This document shows, in pieces, positions 1-6,733 of a stretch of DNA of 8,668 bases. Below the pieces are notes generated by a model. The model saw only the letters and a program-made list of their open reading frames with translations. It did no database searches and was not told where the DNA came from. A program made the translations under genes and the position numbers. Each line of letters starts with the position of its first letter. The stretch's first letter is position 1. The DNA comes from Acidimicrobiaceae bacterium (GTDB lineage Bacteria > Actinomycetota > Acidimicrobiia > Acidimicrobiales > RAAP-2), in assembly GCA_003152555.1 (NCBI GenBank), contig PMAL01000148.1, positions 5,002 to 13,669 on the forward strand. Reading direction: 5' to 3'.

Positions 1-1133
1 TCGACCGCCTTCCAACGCAACTTGGCGCCGCGCGAGGTCGGCGGTCCAAAAGCCACGCCGACCATCTGACCGCGCCCTCGCACCTCGTGGAGAAATTCGT
101 GTCGAGCGGCCAATGCCTCGAGCTTGGCACGCCAGAGTTCGCCCATGGCGGCGGAGTGTTCAACGATGCGTTCATCGTCGAAGACCGAGAGCGTGGCCAG
201 CCCGGCCACCATTGCCAATTGGTTGCCCTTAAAGGTGGTGGAGTGCACCATGGCCCGATCCATGGAGCTGTAGACGCTGCGCAGAATCTTGTCGCTGGTC
301 AGCATCGCGCCGACGGGAACGTAACCCCCGGAGAGCGCTTTGGAGACCGTAATGATGTCGGGCGTCAAGTTGTAGTGCTCGAAGGCGTAGAACTTGCCAG
401 TTCGGCCAATGCCCGTCTGCACTTCGTCGCAGATCAGCAACGCGCCGGCTTCGTGGACGACCGCTTGCATCTGCAGCCAGCGTTCGGTGTCAAGCTCGTA
501 GACGCCCTTACCCTGAATGGGTTCGACGATGAATGCGGCGACGTCGCCCCGAAGAAGTTCCCGGCGCAGGGCAGGTACGTCGCCAAAAGGAATTTCTGTG
601 GCCCCGGGCAAGAGCGGACCGAAGCCGCGCTTAAATTCGGGCGATCCGTTTAGGGCCAACGCGCCCGAGGTGAGTCCGTGGTAGGCGTGGGCGTGATAAC
701 AGATTCGGCTGCGTCCGGTGCTGGCGCGCGCAAACTTGATCGCCGTTTCGACCGCTTCCGCCCCGGAATTAGAAAAGACAACACGCTCAATGCCGGCGTG
801 ACTGCGCGTGACCAACTGTTCGGCCAGCAGACCCGGTAGTAGCGCGCAGTCCATCTGGACCATGTTGGGCAGATCGGCCTCGATGGCCTGACGCAAAGCG
901 TCCTTTATTACCGGATGGCTGCGACCAAGGGCGAACACGCCAAAGCCGCTTAACAGATCCAAATAGCGCTTGCCTTCGTCGTCGAAGAGGTAGCAGCCCT
1001 CGCCGCGCTCGTAGAAGCGGTCAAAGCCCAGCGTCTTGATGACCTTGGCCAGTTGGGGGTTGAGGTACTTCGCGTGTAACTGAAAATTCTCGCCACGCCG
1101 CTCTTCTAAGAGCTGGGAAAGATTAAAGGCCAC
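1..1133 (-). CDS. Class III PLP-dependent aminotransferase (3' end cut by window edge)
   Basis: Read on the minus strand from a GTG at 1133, preceded by an AGAGGAG-type ribosome binding site (complement of about 1138-1144). The frame stays open to base 1, giving 377 residues without a stop. It carries the fold-type I class III aminotransferase signature. NSGAEA (122-127) is the cofactor phosphate region. DEVQTGIGRTG starts at Asp236, the residue that contacts the PLP ring nitrogen. SKALSGG contains Lys265, the expected Schiff-base lysine. The 29-residue Asp-Lys spacing fits the acetylornithine/ornithine/GABA aminotransferase group. Members usually have about 400-460 residues, so most of the protein is present and the C-terminal part lies outside. 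The enzyme would move an amino group between an amine or omega-amino acid and a 2-oxoacid in the cytoplasm. The exact substrate cannot be read from the sequence. It is transcribed away from the transporter gene. The family call is firm and the substrate is unknown. Confidence 0.93.
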   Translation of the reverse strand, partial: MAFNLSQLLEERRGENFQLHAKYLNPQLAKVIKTLGFDRFYERGEGCYLFDDEGKRYLDLLSGFGVFALGRSHPVIKDALRQAIEADLPNMVQMDCALLPGLLAEQLVTRSHAGIERVVFSNSGAEAVETAIKFARASTGRSRICYHAHAYHGLTSGALALNGSPEFKRGFGPLLPGATEIPFGDVPALRRELLRGDVAAFIVEPIQGKGVYELDTERWLQMQAVVHEAGALLICDEVQTGIGRTGKFYAFEHYNLTPDIITVSKALSGGYVPVGAMLTSDKILRSVYSSMDRAMVHSTTFKGNQLAMVAGLATLSVFDDERIVEHSAAMGELWRAKLEALAARHEFLHEVRGRGQMVGVAFGPPTSRGAKLRWKAV

Positions 1134-1276
1134 AGTTCTCCTCTTCTATGTGAACAATCTAATGGGGGCGACACGCCATTCGAGGGGCGAGGCGGGTAAC
1201 GCATGGCAACGCGTGAGTCATTCCACTGCTGCGGTATTTGGAGCAATGACGAGCGAGTGGACCGTAGGCTCAGTCG
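1134..1276. promoter_or_regulatory. Divergent intergenic region between aminotransferase and transporter genes
   Basis: This 143-base gap separates two divergent starts and so must hold the promoters of both. On the minus strand, TAGATT about 30 bases before the GTG is a possible -10, but no good -35 matches it. On the plus strand no clear -10/-35 pair stands out. A 6-bp inverted repeat, GTCATT (1217-1222) with AATGAC (1245-1250), could be an operator but is short enough to be chance. The existence of promoters is inferred from gene orientation; their positions are not established. Confidence 0.35.
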
Positions 1277-2197
1277 ATGGTTATTTGCATGGCCCTCGTG
1301 GCCGCGTTCGCCAACGCCATTGCCAGCATTTGCCAGCGACTGGGCGTAGAGGATGCCCCGGACGCTCACGGCCCTTCCGTCGGACTCATCCGTCACATGG
1401 TTCGCCGTCCCGTGTGGCTATTGGGTTTTGTCATCATGGCGCTCGGTTACGCCGCCCAGGCAGTGGCGCTGCACCTCGGTGACCTCAACGTGGTCCAGCC
1501 AATTCTGGTGAGTGAGTTGGTTTTGCTGGTATTCATTCTCTGGCTCTGGTACGGCGTGTCCTTGCGCGCACGCGATATTGCGGCGGCGTTGGCGACCGCA
1601 ATCGGTCTTGGTTTTTTTCTCTTTGTATCCTCACCCACTAGTGGAGCCAAGACACCCAGCAATTCGCTCTGGTTCGGCGTTGGCCTGGTGATTGTGTTCG
1701 CCGTCTTCGTTTGTGTGCTGCTGGCGCGACGGGGCCCTGCCTGGTGGCGGGCGCTTCTACTCGGCGCGGGAGCGTCCGTGGGATTTGCCCTGCTCTCGGC
1801 GATCACCAAATCAATGACCAACGTGCTCGTTACGGGCTGGGGAGCGCTCTTTAGTTCTTGGCAGTTATACGCGATTGCCGTAATTGGATTGGGTTCGTTC
1901 TTGATAATGCAGAGCGCCTTTCAAGTGGGCCCTTTCGCTGCGTCTCAATCGTCGCTCATCCTGGTCAATCCGTTCGCGGCGATCGCGATTGGACACGTCC
2001 TCTTCGGCGAATCATTGCGCGGCGGACCACTGTACGTGTCGCTCGAGGCGTTGTCGTTGGGCGTCATGGTGCTCGGGGCCATTGGCCTGTCGATGTCGTC
2101 ATTAGTGGCCAACGTCCACGAGGAACATCCCAGCGATGACCTGCTGGCGGGCCGGGGTCGATACGCGAAGTGGCGCCGGGCGCGCACGGCGACCTAG
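1277..2197 (+). CDS. DMT-superfamily (EamA-like) multi-pass membrane transporter
   Basis: The 306-residue protein is strongly hydrophobic, with about nine recognisable membrane segments (roughly 1-20, 45-65, 72-92, 99-117, 131-150, 157-175, 187-203, 216-240 and 253-276). Short polar loops and a basic, probably cytoplasmic tail (282-306) complete it. The motif VVQPILVSELVLLVF near 72-86 and the two-half arrangement, with a second stretch NPFAAIAIGHVLFGE (231-245), resemble drug/metabolite transporter superfamily proteins. The first ATG is used because an in-frame stop lies 10 bases upstream (1265-1267). The ribosome binding site is poor. It would export or exchange a small metabolite across the inner membrane, with the substrate unknown. 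The Gfo/Idh-type gene follows after 26 bases and is probably co-transcribed. The divergent aminotransferase hints at an amine or amino-sugar theme, but that is inference only. Confidence 0.82.
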   Translation: MVICMALVAAFANAIASICQRLGVEDAPDAHGPSVGLIRHMVRRPVWLLGFVIMALGYAAQAVALHLGDLNVVQPILVSELVLLVFILWLWYGVSLRARDIAAALATAIGLGFFLFVSSPTSGAKTPSNSLWFGVGLVIVFAVFVCVLLARRGPAWWRALLLGAGASVGFALLSAITKSMTNVLVTGWGALFSSWQLYAIAVIGLGSFLIMQSAFQVGPFAASQSSLILVNPFAAIAIGHVLFGESLRGGPLYVSLEALSLGVMVLGAIGLSMSSLVANVHEEHPSDDLLAGRGRYAKWRRARTAT

Positions 2198-2223
2198 GCC
2201 AGAGTTCAGAATTACCATTTGGC

Positions 2224-3336
2224 ATGGCTATGAGCACCGCCGCTGACAATTTCACGCCACTTGACCGACCGGTACGGGCCGCAATTGTGGGCCTCGGAAG
2301 AATCTACGACCTCAACAAGCTGGGTTACGTGGGCAACGGCGACGTCGACGTCGTGGCGATAGTGGACCCGAACGAGGACCGTCGTGTTCAGCGACACGGT
2401 GATTTTCCTACGGCACAGGTTTTTTCCTCGATCGACGAGCTCGTATCGAGCGAATTGGCGGTTGACGCCGTGGAAGTGTTGTTGCCAATTGTGTCGCACG
2501 AAGAGGGCACCACGAAATGCCTCGCTCAGGGATGGCACGTCAACCTGCAAAAGCCAATGGCGAACAGCCTGGCGAGTGCTCGGCGGATGGTTGATGCCGC
2601 AATGGAAAATGGCTGCCAACTTCGCGTCATGGAGAATTACCTCTTCTACGAACCCCTACGCAAACTGAAAAGCGTGGTTGACCGCGGCGAGTTGGGCCCC
2701 GTCAGTGGCTACCACTTGAAAATGGTGGCGAGCGGAAAGGGTGGCTGGGACGTGCCCGGCGATACCTATCGCTGGCAGTTCGACCAAGCGCAACGGGGAA
2801 GGGGAATCCTTCTCTTCGACGACGGTTGGCACAAGCTTTCGACGGCCATCTGGCTCTTTGGTCCCATCAAGGAGGTCCGGGCTTGGATTGGATCGACAGA
2901 GATAATCGAGGGAGTTGAGATTGACGCGCCCACGACGGTCCTGTGGGAGCACGCCAACGGCATTCGCGGCGTCTGGGACATCACACTCGCCGTAGACATG
3001 TATTTGCGTTCTGACTATTACACCAATGATGAGCGTTGGGAAGTGACGGGCAGAAAGGGCTTTGCCCGCGTGAACCGATGCACGGGGCGTGGGGTGCAGC
3101 AACCAAGTTTCGAAATGTACCTCGACGGCGAGATGCGCTCCCAACACGCGCTGGACGACGACTGGGCGAGCACTTTCCGTGACTCCGGTCGACACTGGTT
3201 GCGCTGGCTACGCACCGGCGAGGGACCGCTCCTGTGGTCGGCGGATGAGGCCATTGAAGTGTTACGCGTGGCATTGGCGTGCTATCAGAGCAGCGACCAG
3301 GGCGGTCTCGGAATAGATCCACAGACTCTTCGTTAA
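2224..3336 (+). CDS. Gfo/Idh/MocA family NAD(P)-dependent oxidoreductase
   Basis: The 370-residue protein starts with a Rossmann nucleotide-binding segment, RAAIVGLGRIYD (about 18-29), and acidic residues follow beta-strand 2 (VVAIVDP). Family members normally carry an E-K-P motif whose lysine acts in catalysis. Here it reads Q109-K110-P111, so the lysine is kept and the glutamate is replaced. The D-x-G-x-H motif of the C-terminal substrate domain is present (D199-D200-G201-W202-H203), with His203 the likely catalytic base. Length is normal for the family. The enzyme would oxidise or reduce a sugar, inositol or similar polyol derivative with NAD(P) in the cytoplasm; substrate unknown. ATG 2224 and ATG 2230 are both possible and neither has a clear ribosome binding site. 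An upstream GTG at 2170 would overlap the transporter gene and adds residues without family character. Probably co-transcribed with the transporter. Confidence 0.9.
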   Translation: MAMSTAADNFTPLDRPVRAAIVGLGRIYDLNKLGYVGNGDVDVVAIVDPNEDRRVQRHGDFPTAQVFSSIDELVSSELAVDAVEVLLPIVSHEEGTTKCLAQGWHVNLQKPMANSLASARRMVDAAMENGCQLRVMENYLFYEPLRKLKSVVDRGELGPVSGYHLKMVASGKGGWDVPGDTYRWQFDQAQRGRGILLFDDGWHKLSTAIWLFGPIKEVRAWIGSTEIIEGVEIDAPTTVLWEHANGIRGVWDITLAVDMYLRSDYYTNDERWEVTGRKGFARVNRCTGRGVQQPSFEMYLDGEMRSQHALDDDWASTFRDSGRHWLRWLRTGEGPLLWSADEAIEVLRVALACYQSSDQGGLGIDPQTLR

Positions 3337-3370
3337 CGCACTCGCGATTGCGTATGACGACGTCACTTTT

Positions 3371-3396
3371 ACGACGGACAAGTCGATCGCCGTCGT
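3371..3396 (+). terminator. Possible hairpin terminator after the Gfo/Idh gene
   Basis: ACGACGG (3371-3377) and CCGTCGT (3390-3396) form a 7-bp perfect stem with a 12-base loop, 35 bases after the TAA stop. No run of T follows, so it is not a classical intrinsic terminator. It could equally be an operator for the downstream promoter. Confidence 0.3.
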
Positions 3397-3426
3397 GAAC
3401 TGTTCGTGAAATGTGCGTTCGAGTGG

Positions 3427-3501
3427 TACAGTGCACGCAGGACGTCTAGACCCCCGCTTCCATACTCGTCTGACAATTAGTCAGGGAAGTTAGAAAGCGG
3501 G
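3427..3501 (+). promoter_or_regulatory. Structured leader element, copy A, upstream of doxX-like gene
   Basis: A possible -10 hexamer TACAGT (3427-3432) lies six bases before AGGACGTC at 3439; no convincing -35 is visible. The 17-base block CAGGACGTCTAGACCCC (3438-3454) recurs exactly at 6251-6267 and contains the palindrome GTCTAGAC. Downstream arms can nest as a stem. CCCGC (3453-3457) pairs with GCGGG (3497-3501). CTTCC (3457-3461) pairs with GGAAG (3485-3489). CTGAC (3470-3474) pairs with GTCAG (3480-3484) around the loop AATTA. The outer two pairings compete for base C3457. The 3' arm GCGGG ends seven bases before the doxX-like ATG, where a ribosome binding site would sit, so folding could hide the translation start. 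The repeat and the pairing arms are seen directly. A role as a 5' leader or operator is inference. Confidence 0.5.
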
Positions 3502-3508
3502 CAGTGAT

Positions 3509-4165
3509 ATGGATAACGTCATGGGGCTCATTGGCGATCCCTCAAAAGTTAAGACTCCACGAAGTCTCTATTGGCTCCAGCGCTCCAAGTTGGCGGCGCT
3601 CGTATGGAACGCCATGAGAATCTGGTTGGGGGTCATGTGGCTTCAAGCGGGTATCGCCAAGATATGGGGTGCCGAGAATCCGACCTTCATGCACAATGGT
3701 GGCGCGGGCGTTGCTGGTTTCGCTGCCCACGCAGCTGCCGCCTATAGCTGGTGGGGAAGCTTCCTTCATAGTTTCGTGGTCCCCAACGCCGGCTGGATTG
3801 GAGTGTTGGTCGCCGTTGCGGAGTTCGCCATCGGTGTTGCGCTGGTACTGGGCTTGTTGACCCCGCTCGCTTGTCTCGGTAGTCTCTTGCTGCTCTTCAC
3901 CTACGTAATGTCCGGCACCGCCAGCGTGTGCGCGTTCTACGCCTTATTCGCAGTCGTGATTCTCGCCATGTGGCGCACGTCAAGTTGGATTGGTGTGGAT
4001 GGACTCATTTCGGGGTATCGTCAGCGCCACGTTGAACCGAAACTGGTGCGGCGAGATGAAATAGACGCGGTCGTGGTGCCCCGGGTGGATACGGTCGTTG
4101 TGCCCGACGGGGACACCGTCACCGTGCCTCTCGTGGAAACTTCGCCTGACCCGGTGCAAGTTTGA
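3509..4165 (+). CDS. DoxX-like membrane protein with C-terminal 8-residue repeats
   Basis: The 218-residue protein resembles the DoxX/DoxD family. It has about four membrane segments (roughly 31-51, 94-115, 118-138 and 140-156). The first ends in an R-x-x-L-G-x-x-W-x-x-A-G-x-x-K signature (37-51, RIWLGVMWLQAGIAK) typical of the family. Members are small inner-membrane proteins, variously linked to thiosulfate:quinone oxidoreductase and to oxidative-stress complexes; which role applies here is not visible. After the last membrane segment comes a charged region (about 170-185). Three near-identical units of the form D-x-V-x-V-P-x-x follow (186-193, 194-201, 202-209), ending in ETSPDPVQV. This tail is not part of the usual DoxX core. 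No strong ribosome binding site precedes ATG 3509; the upstream bases belong to the folded leader element. The gene stands alone between two gaps. Confidence 0.85.
   Translation: MDNVMGLIGDPSKVKTPRSLYWLQRSKLAALVWNAMRIWLGVMWLQAGIAKIWGAENPTFMHNGGAGVAGFAAHAAAAYSWWGSFLHSFVVPNAGWIGVLVAVAEFAIGVALVLGLLTPLACLGSLLLLFTYVMSGTASVCAFYALFAVVILAMWRTSSWIGVDGLISGYRQRHVEPKLVRRDEIDAVVVPRVDTVVVPDGDTVTVPLVETSPDPVQV
4064..4135 (+). repeat. Three 24-base in-frame repeats in the doxX-like gene
   Basis: Three consecutive 24-base units encode DAVVVPRV, DTVVVPDG and DTVTVPLV. The DNA of the units differs at several third positions while the protein pattern is kept. That suggests an old duplication under protein-level constraint rather than a recent slippage event. 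Confidence 0.75.
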
Positions 4166-4420
4166 ATTACATAGCCCTCCGCGCAAGCGCAGATTTGGCA
4201 CCCGAGGACAATGCGCGCGAATGAATACGCACGAGCGCACCAGTCGCCCGCAACGTCTGTTGAGAGCGCGCGAGACGTGGGGCGTCGTCGCAGGAATTGT
4301 CGAGAATGTGGAGGAAAGGTTGCGTTGAGAACGCGAACTCAAAACCCAAAGATCCAGGTGGCGGCACTCATCGAGTGTCGTGACGCCGGGCGGCGGCAAT
4401 CGTGAAGCGGAGTCTCGCTC
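4166..4420 (+). promoter_or_regulatory. Gap before first GAF-ANTAR gene with two tandem hairpins
   Basis: No convincing gene lies in this 255-base gap. Two hairpins occur close together in the putative leader of the ANTAR gene. The first is at 4320-4336: GCGTT (4322-4326) pairs with AACGC (4330-4334) around GAG, extendable by two weaker pairs. The second is at 4362-4380: CGGCACTC pairs with GAGTGTCG around ATC, 8 bp with one G-U pair. They are separated by 25 bases. ANTAR domains are known to bind paired stem-loops, but those have six-base loops with A at position 1 and G at position 4, which these do not show. No reliable promoter hexamers were seen. Confidence 0.35.
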
Positions 4421-5200
4421 GTGAGTGTCCCCTTAGCTGCTCAGCGGCGTTTGCGCATCGTGGCGTCTGACCGGCTTTTGGCCATCTTCACGTTGTTGTC
4501 GCAGCGCGAAGGCACACGTCCTCGGGCGGGTTCCTTGTGCGCGGTGGCGGCCGAATTTACCAATCTGAGCGGCGCCGGCATTGCTCTTGTTTCAACGGGC
4601 CGCCAATACACGAGCCTGTGCACCAGCAATACCGTTGCTCGCAAATTGATGGATCTTGAGTTCACGGTCAGCGAAGGACCATGTGTTGACGCCTGCTTGT
4701 CCGAATTCGCCATCGATGAGGCCGATCTCATCGCTGCGAACGATCGGCGTTGGGTGGCCTACGCCCCGTCGGCGACGGACGCGGGCGCCCACGCCGTTTT
4801 TGGATTTCCGGTGCGAATAGGCGCCATCCGGTTGGGGGCGTTGAGCCTCTATCGCGACCGACCAGGTCCATTGAACCCGTCGCAGCTGTCCGACGCCTAC
4901 CTGATGGCATCGGTCATTGGACGCGCCGTTTTGGCAATGCAGGCCGGCGCCCCTCCCGAGATGCTCGCCATTGAACTCGAGCGAGAGGCCACTTTTGACT
5001 TCTCGGTCCATCAGGCCGCCGGAATGGTTGCGGTCCAAGGTTCAATGACCGTCGGTGACGCGCTCGTGGCGCTGCGCGCGCACGCGTTTGCGACCAACAC
5101 TGCTCTGTCGGAATTGGCGGTTCGCGTAGTTATACGACAAACCAGTTTTGATCCAAATTTCGGCGCCTGGCGCGACAATGGCGTCGCGCTCACCGAATGA
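4421..5200 (+). CDS. GAF and ANTAR domain protein, divergent ANTAR
   Basis: The 259-residue protein starts at GTG 4421, with GGAG at 4409-4412 eight bases upstream. Residues about 15-170 form a GAF-type sensory domain. It includes the EGPCVDA motif (85-91), typical of actinobacterial GAF-ANTAR proteins, and a conserved strand GFPVRIGAIRLGALSLYRDRPG (128-149). Residues about 193-240 match an ANTAR domain, an RNA-binding three-helix module that promotes antitermination: HQAAGMVAVQGSMTVGDALVALRAHA. The usual K-G of the first ANTAR helix (A-K-G) reads A-G here, and the motif is weaker than in the neighbouring paralogue. There is no receiver domain, so input is probably a small molecule or redox signal sensed by the GAF fold. 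The next gene is a paralogue of the same build. The RNA target is unknown; two hairpins lie just upstream. Confidence 0.88.
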   Translation: MSVPLAAQRRLRIVASDRLLAIFTLLSQREGTRPRAGSLCAVAAEFTNLSGAGIALVSTGRQYTSLCTSNTVARKLMDLEFTVSEGPCVDACLSEFAIDEADLIAANDRRWVAYAPSATDAGAHAVFGFPVRIGAIRLGALSLYRDRPGPLNPSQLSDAYLMASVIGRAVLAMQAGAPPEMLAIELEREATFDFSVHQAAGMVAVQGSMTVGDALVALRAHAFATNTALSELAVRVVIRQTSFDPNFGAWRDNGVALTE

Positions 5201-5281
5201 GCGAAGTATTATGTACACCACAGCCCAGCATCGCGACCACTCGTCAAAGTGCCGGGGCTAGACCGAAGGACTGGTAGGAAG

Positions 5282-6022
5282 ATGGCGAGAGAGTCGCTTC
5301 TAATTGCAACCCTTGTGGAATTGGCCGACAATTTAGTCGACGACTTCGACGTGATTGATGTGCTCACGTTGTTGAGTTTGCGCTGTGTCGATGCGATCGA
5401 CGTCGACGCGGCGGGCGTCATGTTGGCCTCGCCTGGAGGCGAACTGCAATTCATTGCATCCTCCAGTGAGTCGATGCGAGTGCTTGAATTGCTGCAGATT
5501 CAAGCTGATGAGGGACCGTGCGTTGACTGCTTTAAGAGCGGCACCGCCATTATTAACCATGAATTGGTCGAACCCGATCAGCGTTGGCCCAATTTTGCCC
5601 CGCGGGCCATCGCGCTAGGTTTCCACTCGGTCCACTGTCTGCCCATGCGCTTGCGCGGTCGCACGATTGGCGCGCTCAATTTTTTCCGGAAGGAAAAGGG
5701 CCTGCTCGACGACGAAGACGTGGTGCTAGCCCAAGGTTTGGCCGACGTCGCCACGATCGCCATTCTCCAGCATCGGACCTCGCTCGACGCGAAGACGTTG
5801 AACACGCAGTTGAGCATTGCGCTCGACAGTCGAATCATCATCGAACAAGCGAAGGGCAAGGTCGCCCAGGCGACGGGCACGGGCATGGACGATGCCTTTA
5901 ACCGATTGCGCTCGCACGCGCGTAATCACAACATGGGTCTCACTTCCGTGGCGACGATGGTGGTCGAAGGTTCGCTGTCTGGCACCAATCTCGACGTACC
6001 GGGGCCCGCAAAAAGGCACTGA
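5282..6022 (+). CDS. GAF and ANTAR domain RNA-binding antiterminator
   Basis: The 246-residue protein begins at ATG 5282 and reads MARESLLIATLVELADNLVD, the usual start of this family. An upstream in-frame GTG at 5249 lacks a ribosome binding site. GAAGGA at 5265-5270 and AGGA at 5276-5279 flank the ideal spacing for ATG. The GAF domain covers about 20-150, with DEGPCVDC at 76-83 and PMRLRGRTIGALNFFR at 111-126. The ANTAR domain covers about 168-220 (LDSRIIIEQAKGKVAQ, then DDAFNRLRSHAR) and keeps the canonical A-K-G. Such proteins bind stem-loop RNA and prevent transcription termination. It follows its paralogue after 81 bases. A TATTAT at 5207-5212 could be a -10 of its own promoter, with no clear -35. 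The tandem pair suggests duplication followed by divergence of the upstream copy. Confidence 0.92.
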   Translation: MARESLLIATLVELADNLVDDFDVIDVLTLLSLRCVDAIDVDAAGVMLASPGGELQFIASSSESMRVLELLQIQADEGPCVDCFKSGTAIINHELVEPDQRWPNFAPRAIALGFHSVHCLPMRLRGRTIGALNFFRKEKGLLDDEDVVLAQGLADVATIAILQHRTSLDAKTLNTQLSIALDSRIIIEQAKGKVAQATGTGMDDAFNRLRSHARNHNMGLTSVATMVVEGSLSGTNLDVPGPAKRH

Positions 6023-6036
6023 CGTAGAACGGTCCT

Positions 6037-6055
6037 GGTCGCCCGAAGGGCCGCC
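6037..6055 (+). terminator. Possible hairpin terminator after second ANTAR gene
   Basis: Fifteen bases after the TGA stop, GGTCGCCC and GGGCCGCC can pair around GAA with one C-C mismatch and one G-T pair. No T run follows. The position fits transcription termination, but the structure is short. Confidence 0.35.
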
Positions 6056-6238
6056 GTGGTTGCGCAAAATCTTCTGGTCGTGAGTCACGAGAGCCATGAA
6101 ACTCGGCTGCCAATGACGAGCAATAACCGCTCTCATCACGGACGGGGCGCACGTGGGAATGCGAACAGGTTCACAAGTCTCAGAAAATTAGTCACAAAAT
6201 TGTGGCCGGAATGCCTCGGCCCCCCAGTAGGAGGGTGT

Positions 6239-6325
6239 TACTATCGAATTCAGGACGTCTAGACCCCGCTTCCTATTCGGCTGACAAAAAGTCAGACTGG
6301 ACAGGGAAGGTGTGCGGGTGGGTCT
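6239..6325 (+). promoter_or_regulatory. Structured leader element, copy B (candidate small RNA or long leader)
   Basis: TACTAT (6239-6244) is a good -10-like hexamer, seven bases before AGGACGTC at 6252; no clear -35. The 17-base block at 6251-6267 is identical to 3438-3454. The same arms recur. AGAC (6261-6264) pairs with GTCT (6322-6325). CCCGC (6265-6269) pairs with GCGGG (6314-6318). CTTCC (6269-6273) pairs with GGAAG (6305-6309). CTGAC (6281-6285) pairs with GTCAG (6291-6295) around AAAAA. Between GTCAG and GGAAG there are nine bases here and none in copy A; between GGAAG and GCGGG there are four here and seven in copy A. The arms are thus kept while the linkers change. Unlike copy A, no convincing reading frame starts right after it, so it may begin a non-coding RNA or a leader of about 550 bases for csbD. 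Confidence 0.5.
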
Positions 6326-6701
6326 CTTCTCAAAAGTGCGACGTGACTTCCTTGACTGTTGCAGTGGGACGTCACCGAATCGTTTCTTTCCGGGTACCTT
6401 CTTATTCCCTCGGTATGTTGCTGACAGCACTTCGTGCACTTCGATACCGACTTGCGATGCTCGCCTAGTGGGCGCGTATTCGAGTGAACCGGTGCGTCGC
6501 GAACATTCGTCTCTTCGCCGCATCGTTAGCGCTGATTTCGTCCGACAGCGCGTGTCAACGTCAACGTGGTCATCCGACGTCGGAACAGGTTCGAGTACAT
6601 CAATCAAGTGCGATCAAGACTCCAAGGACGCGTCTTTGGGGCATTTATTGTCAAAGAGAGTAAATCGTCACGCACACCTCGCAGCGCACGGTGAGGTGAA
6701 G

Positions 6702-6733
6702 TCCCTGGTGACGGGCGCCACTGGCACCAGGGA
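6702..6733 (+). repeat. Perfect 9-bp inverted repeat upstream of csbD
   Basis: TCCCTGGTG (6702-6710) and CACCAGGGA (6725-6733) are exact reverse complements around a 14-base loop. The loop contains the palindrome GGCGCC. It lies 78 bases before the csbD ATG. With no T run after it, it reads better as an operator or an RNA stem than as a terminator. Confidence 0.5.

Noticed and set aside
87..653. Plus-strand ORF of 188 codons
   Set aside because: It is antisense to the clearly conserved aminotransferase and its product has no domain character.
3441..3454. Resemblance of GACGTCTAGAC to a MetJ met-box (AGACGTCT)
   Set aside because: MetJ is restricted to gammaproteobacteria, the tandem box is incomplete, and neither neighbour is a methionine gene.
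3470..3484. CTGAC-AATTA-GTCAG as a classical ANTAR target
   Set aside because: The loop is five bases and lacks the A1/G4 six-base pattern, in both copies.
4098..4328. Plus-strand ORF after the doxX-like gene
   Set aside because: Overlaps the doxX-like coding end out of frame, with a basic featureless product and no start signal.
5252..5266. Possible third copy of the repeated block on the opposite strand (GGTCTAGCCCC)
   Set aside because: Only a short partial match, with none of the downstream arms.
6188..6607. Minus-strand ORF of 139 codons across copy B
   Set aside because: Basic, featureless translation and no start signal; overlaps the repeated non-coding element.
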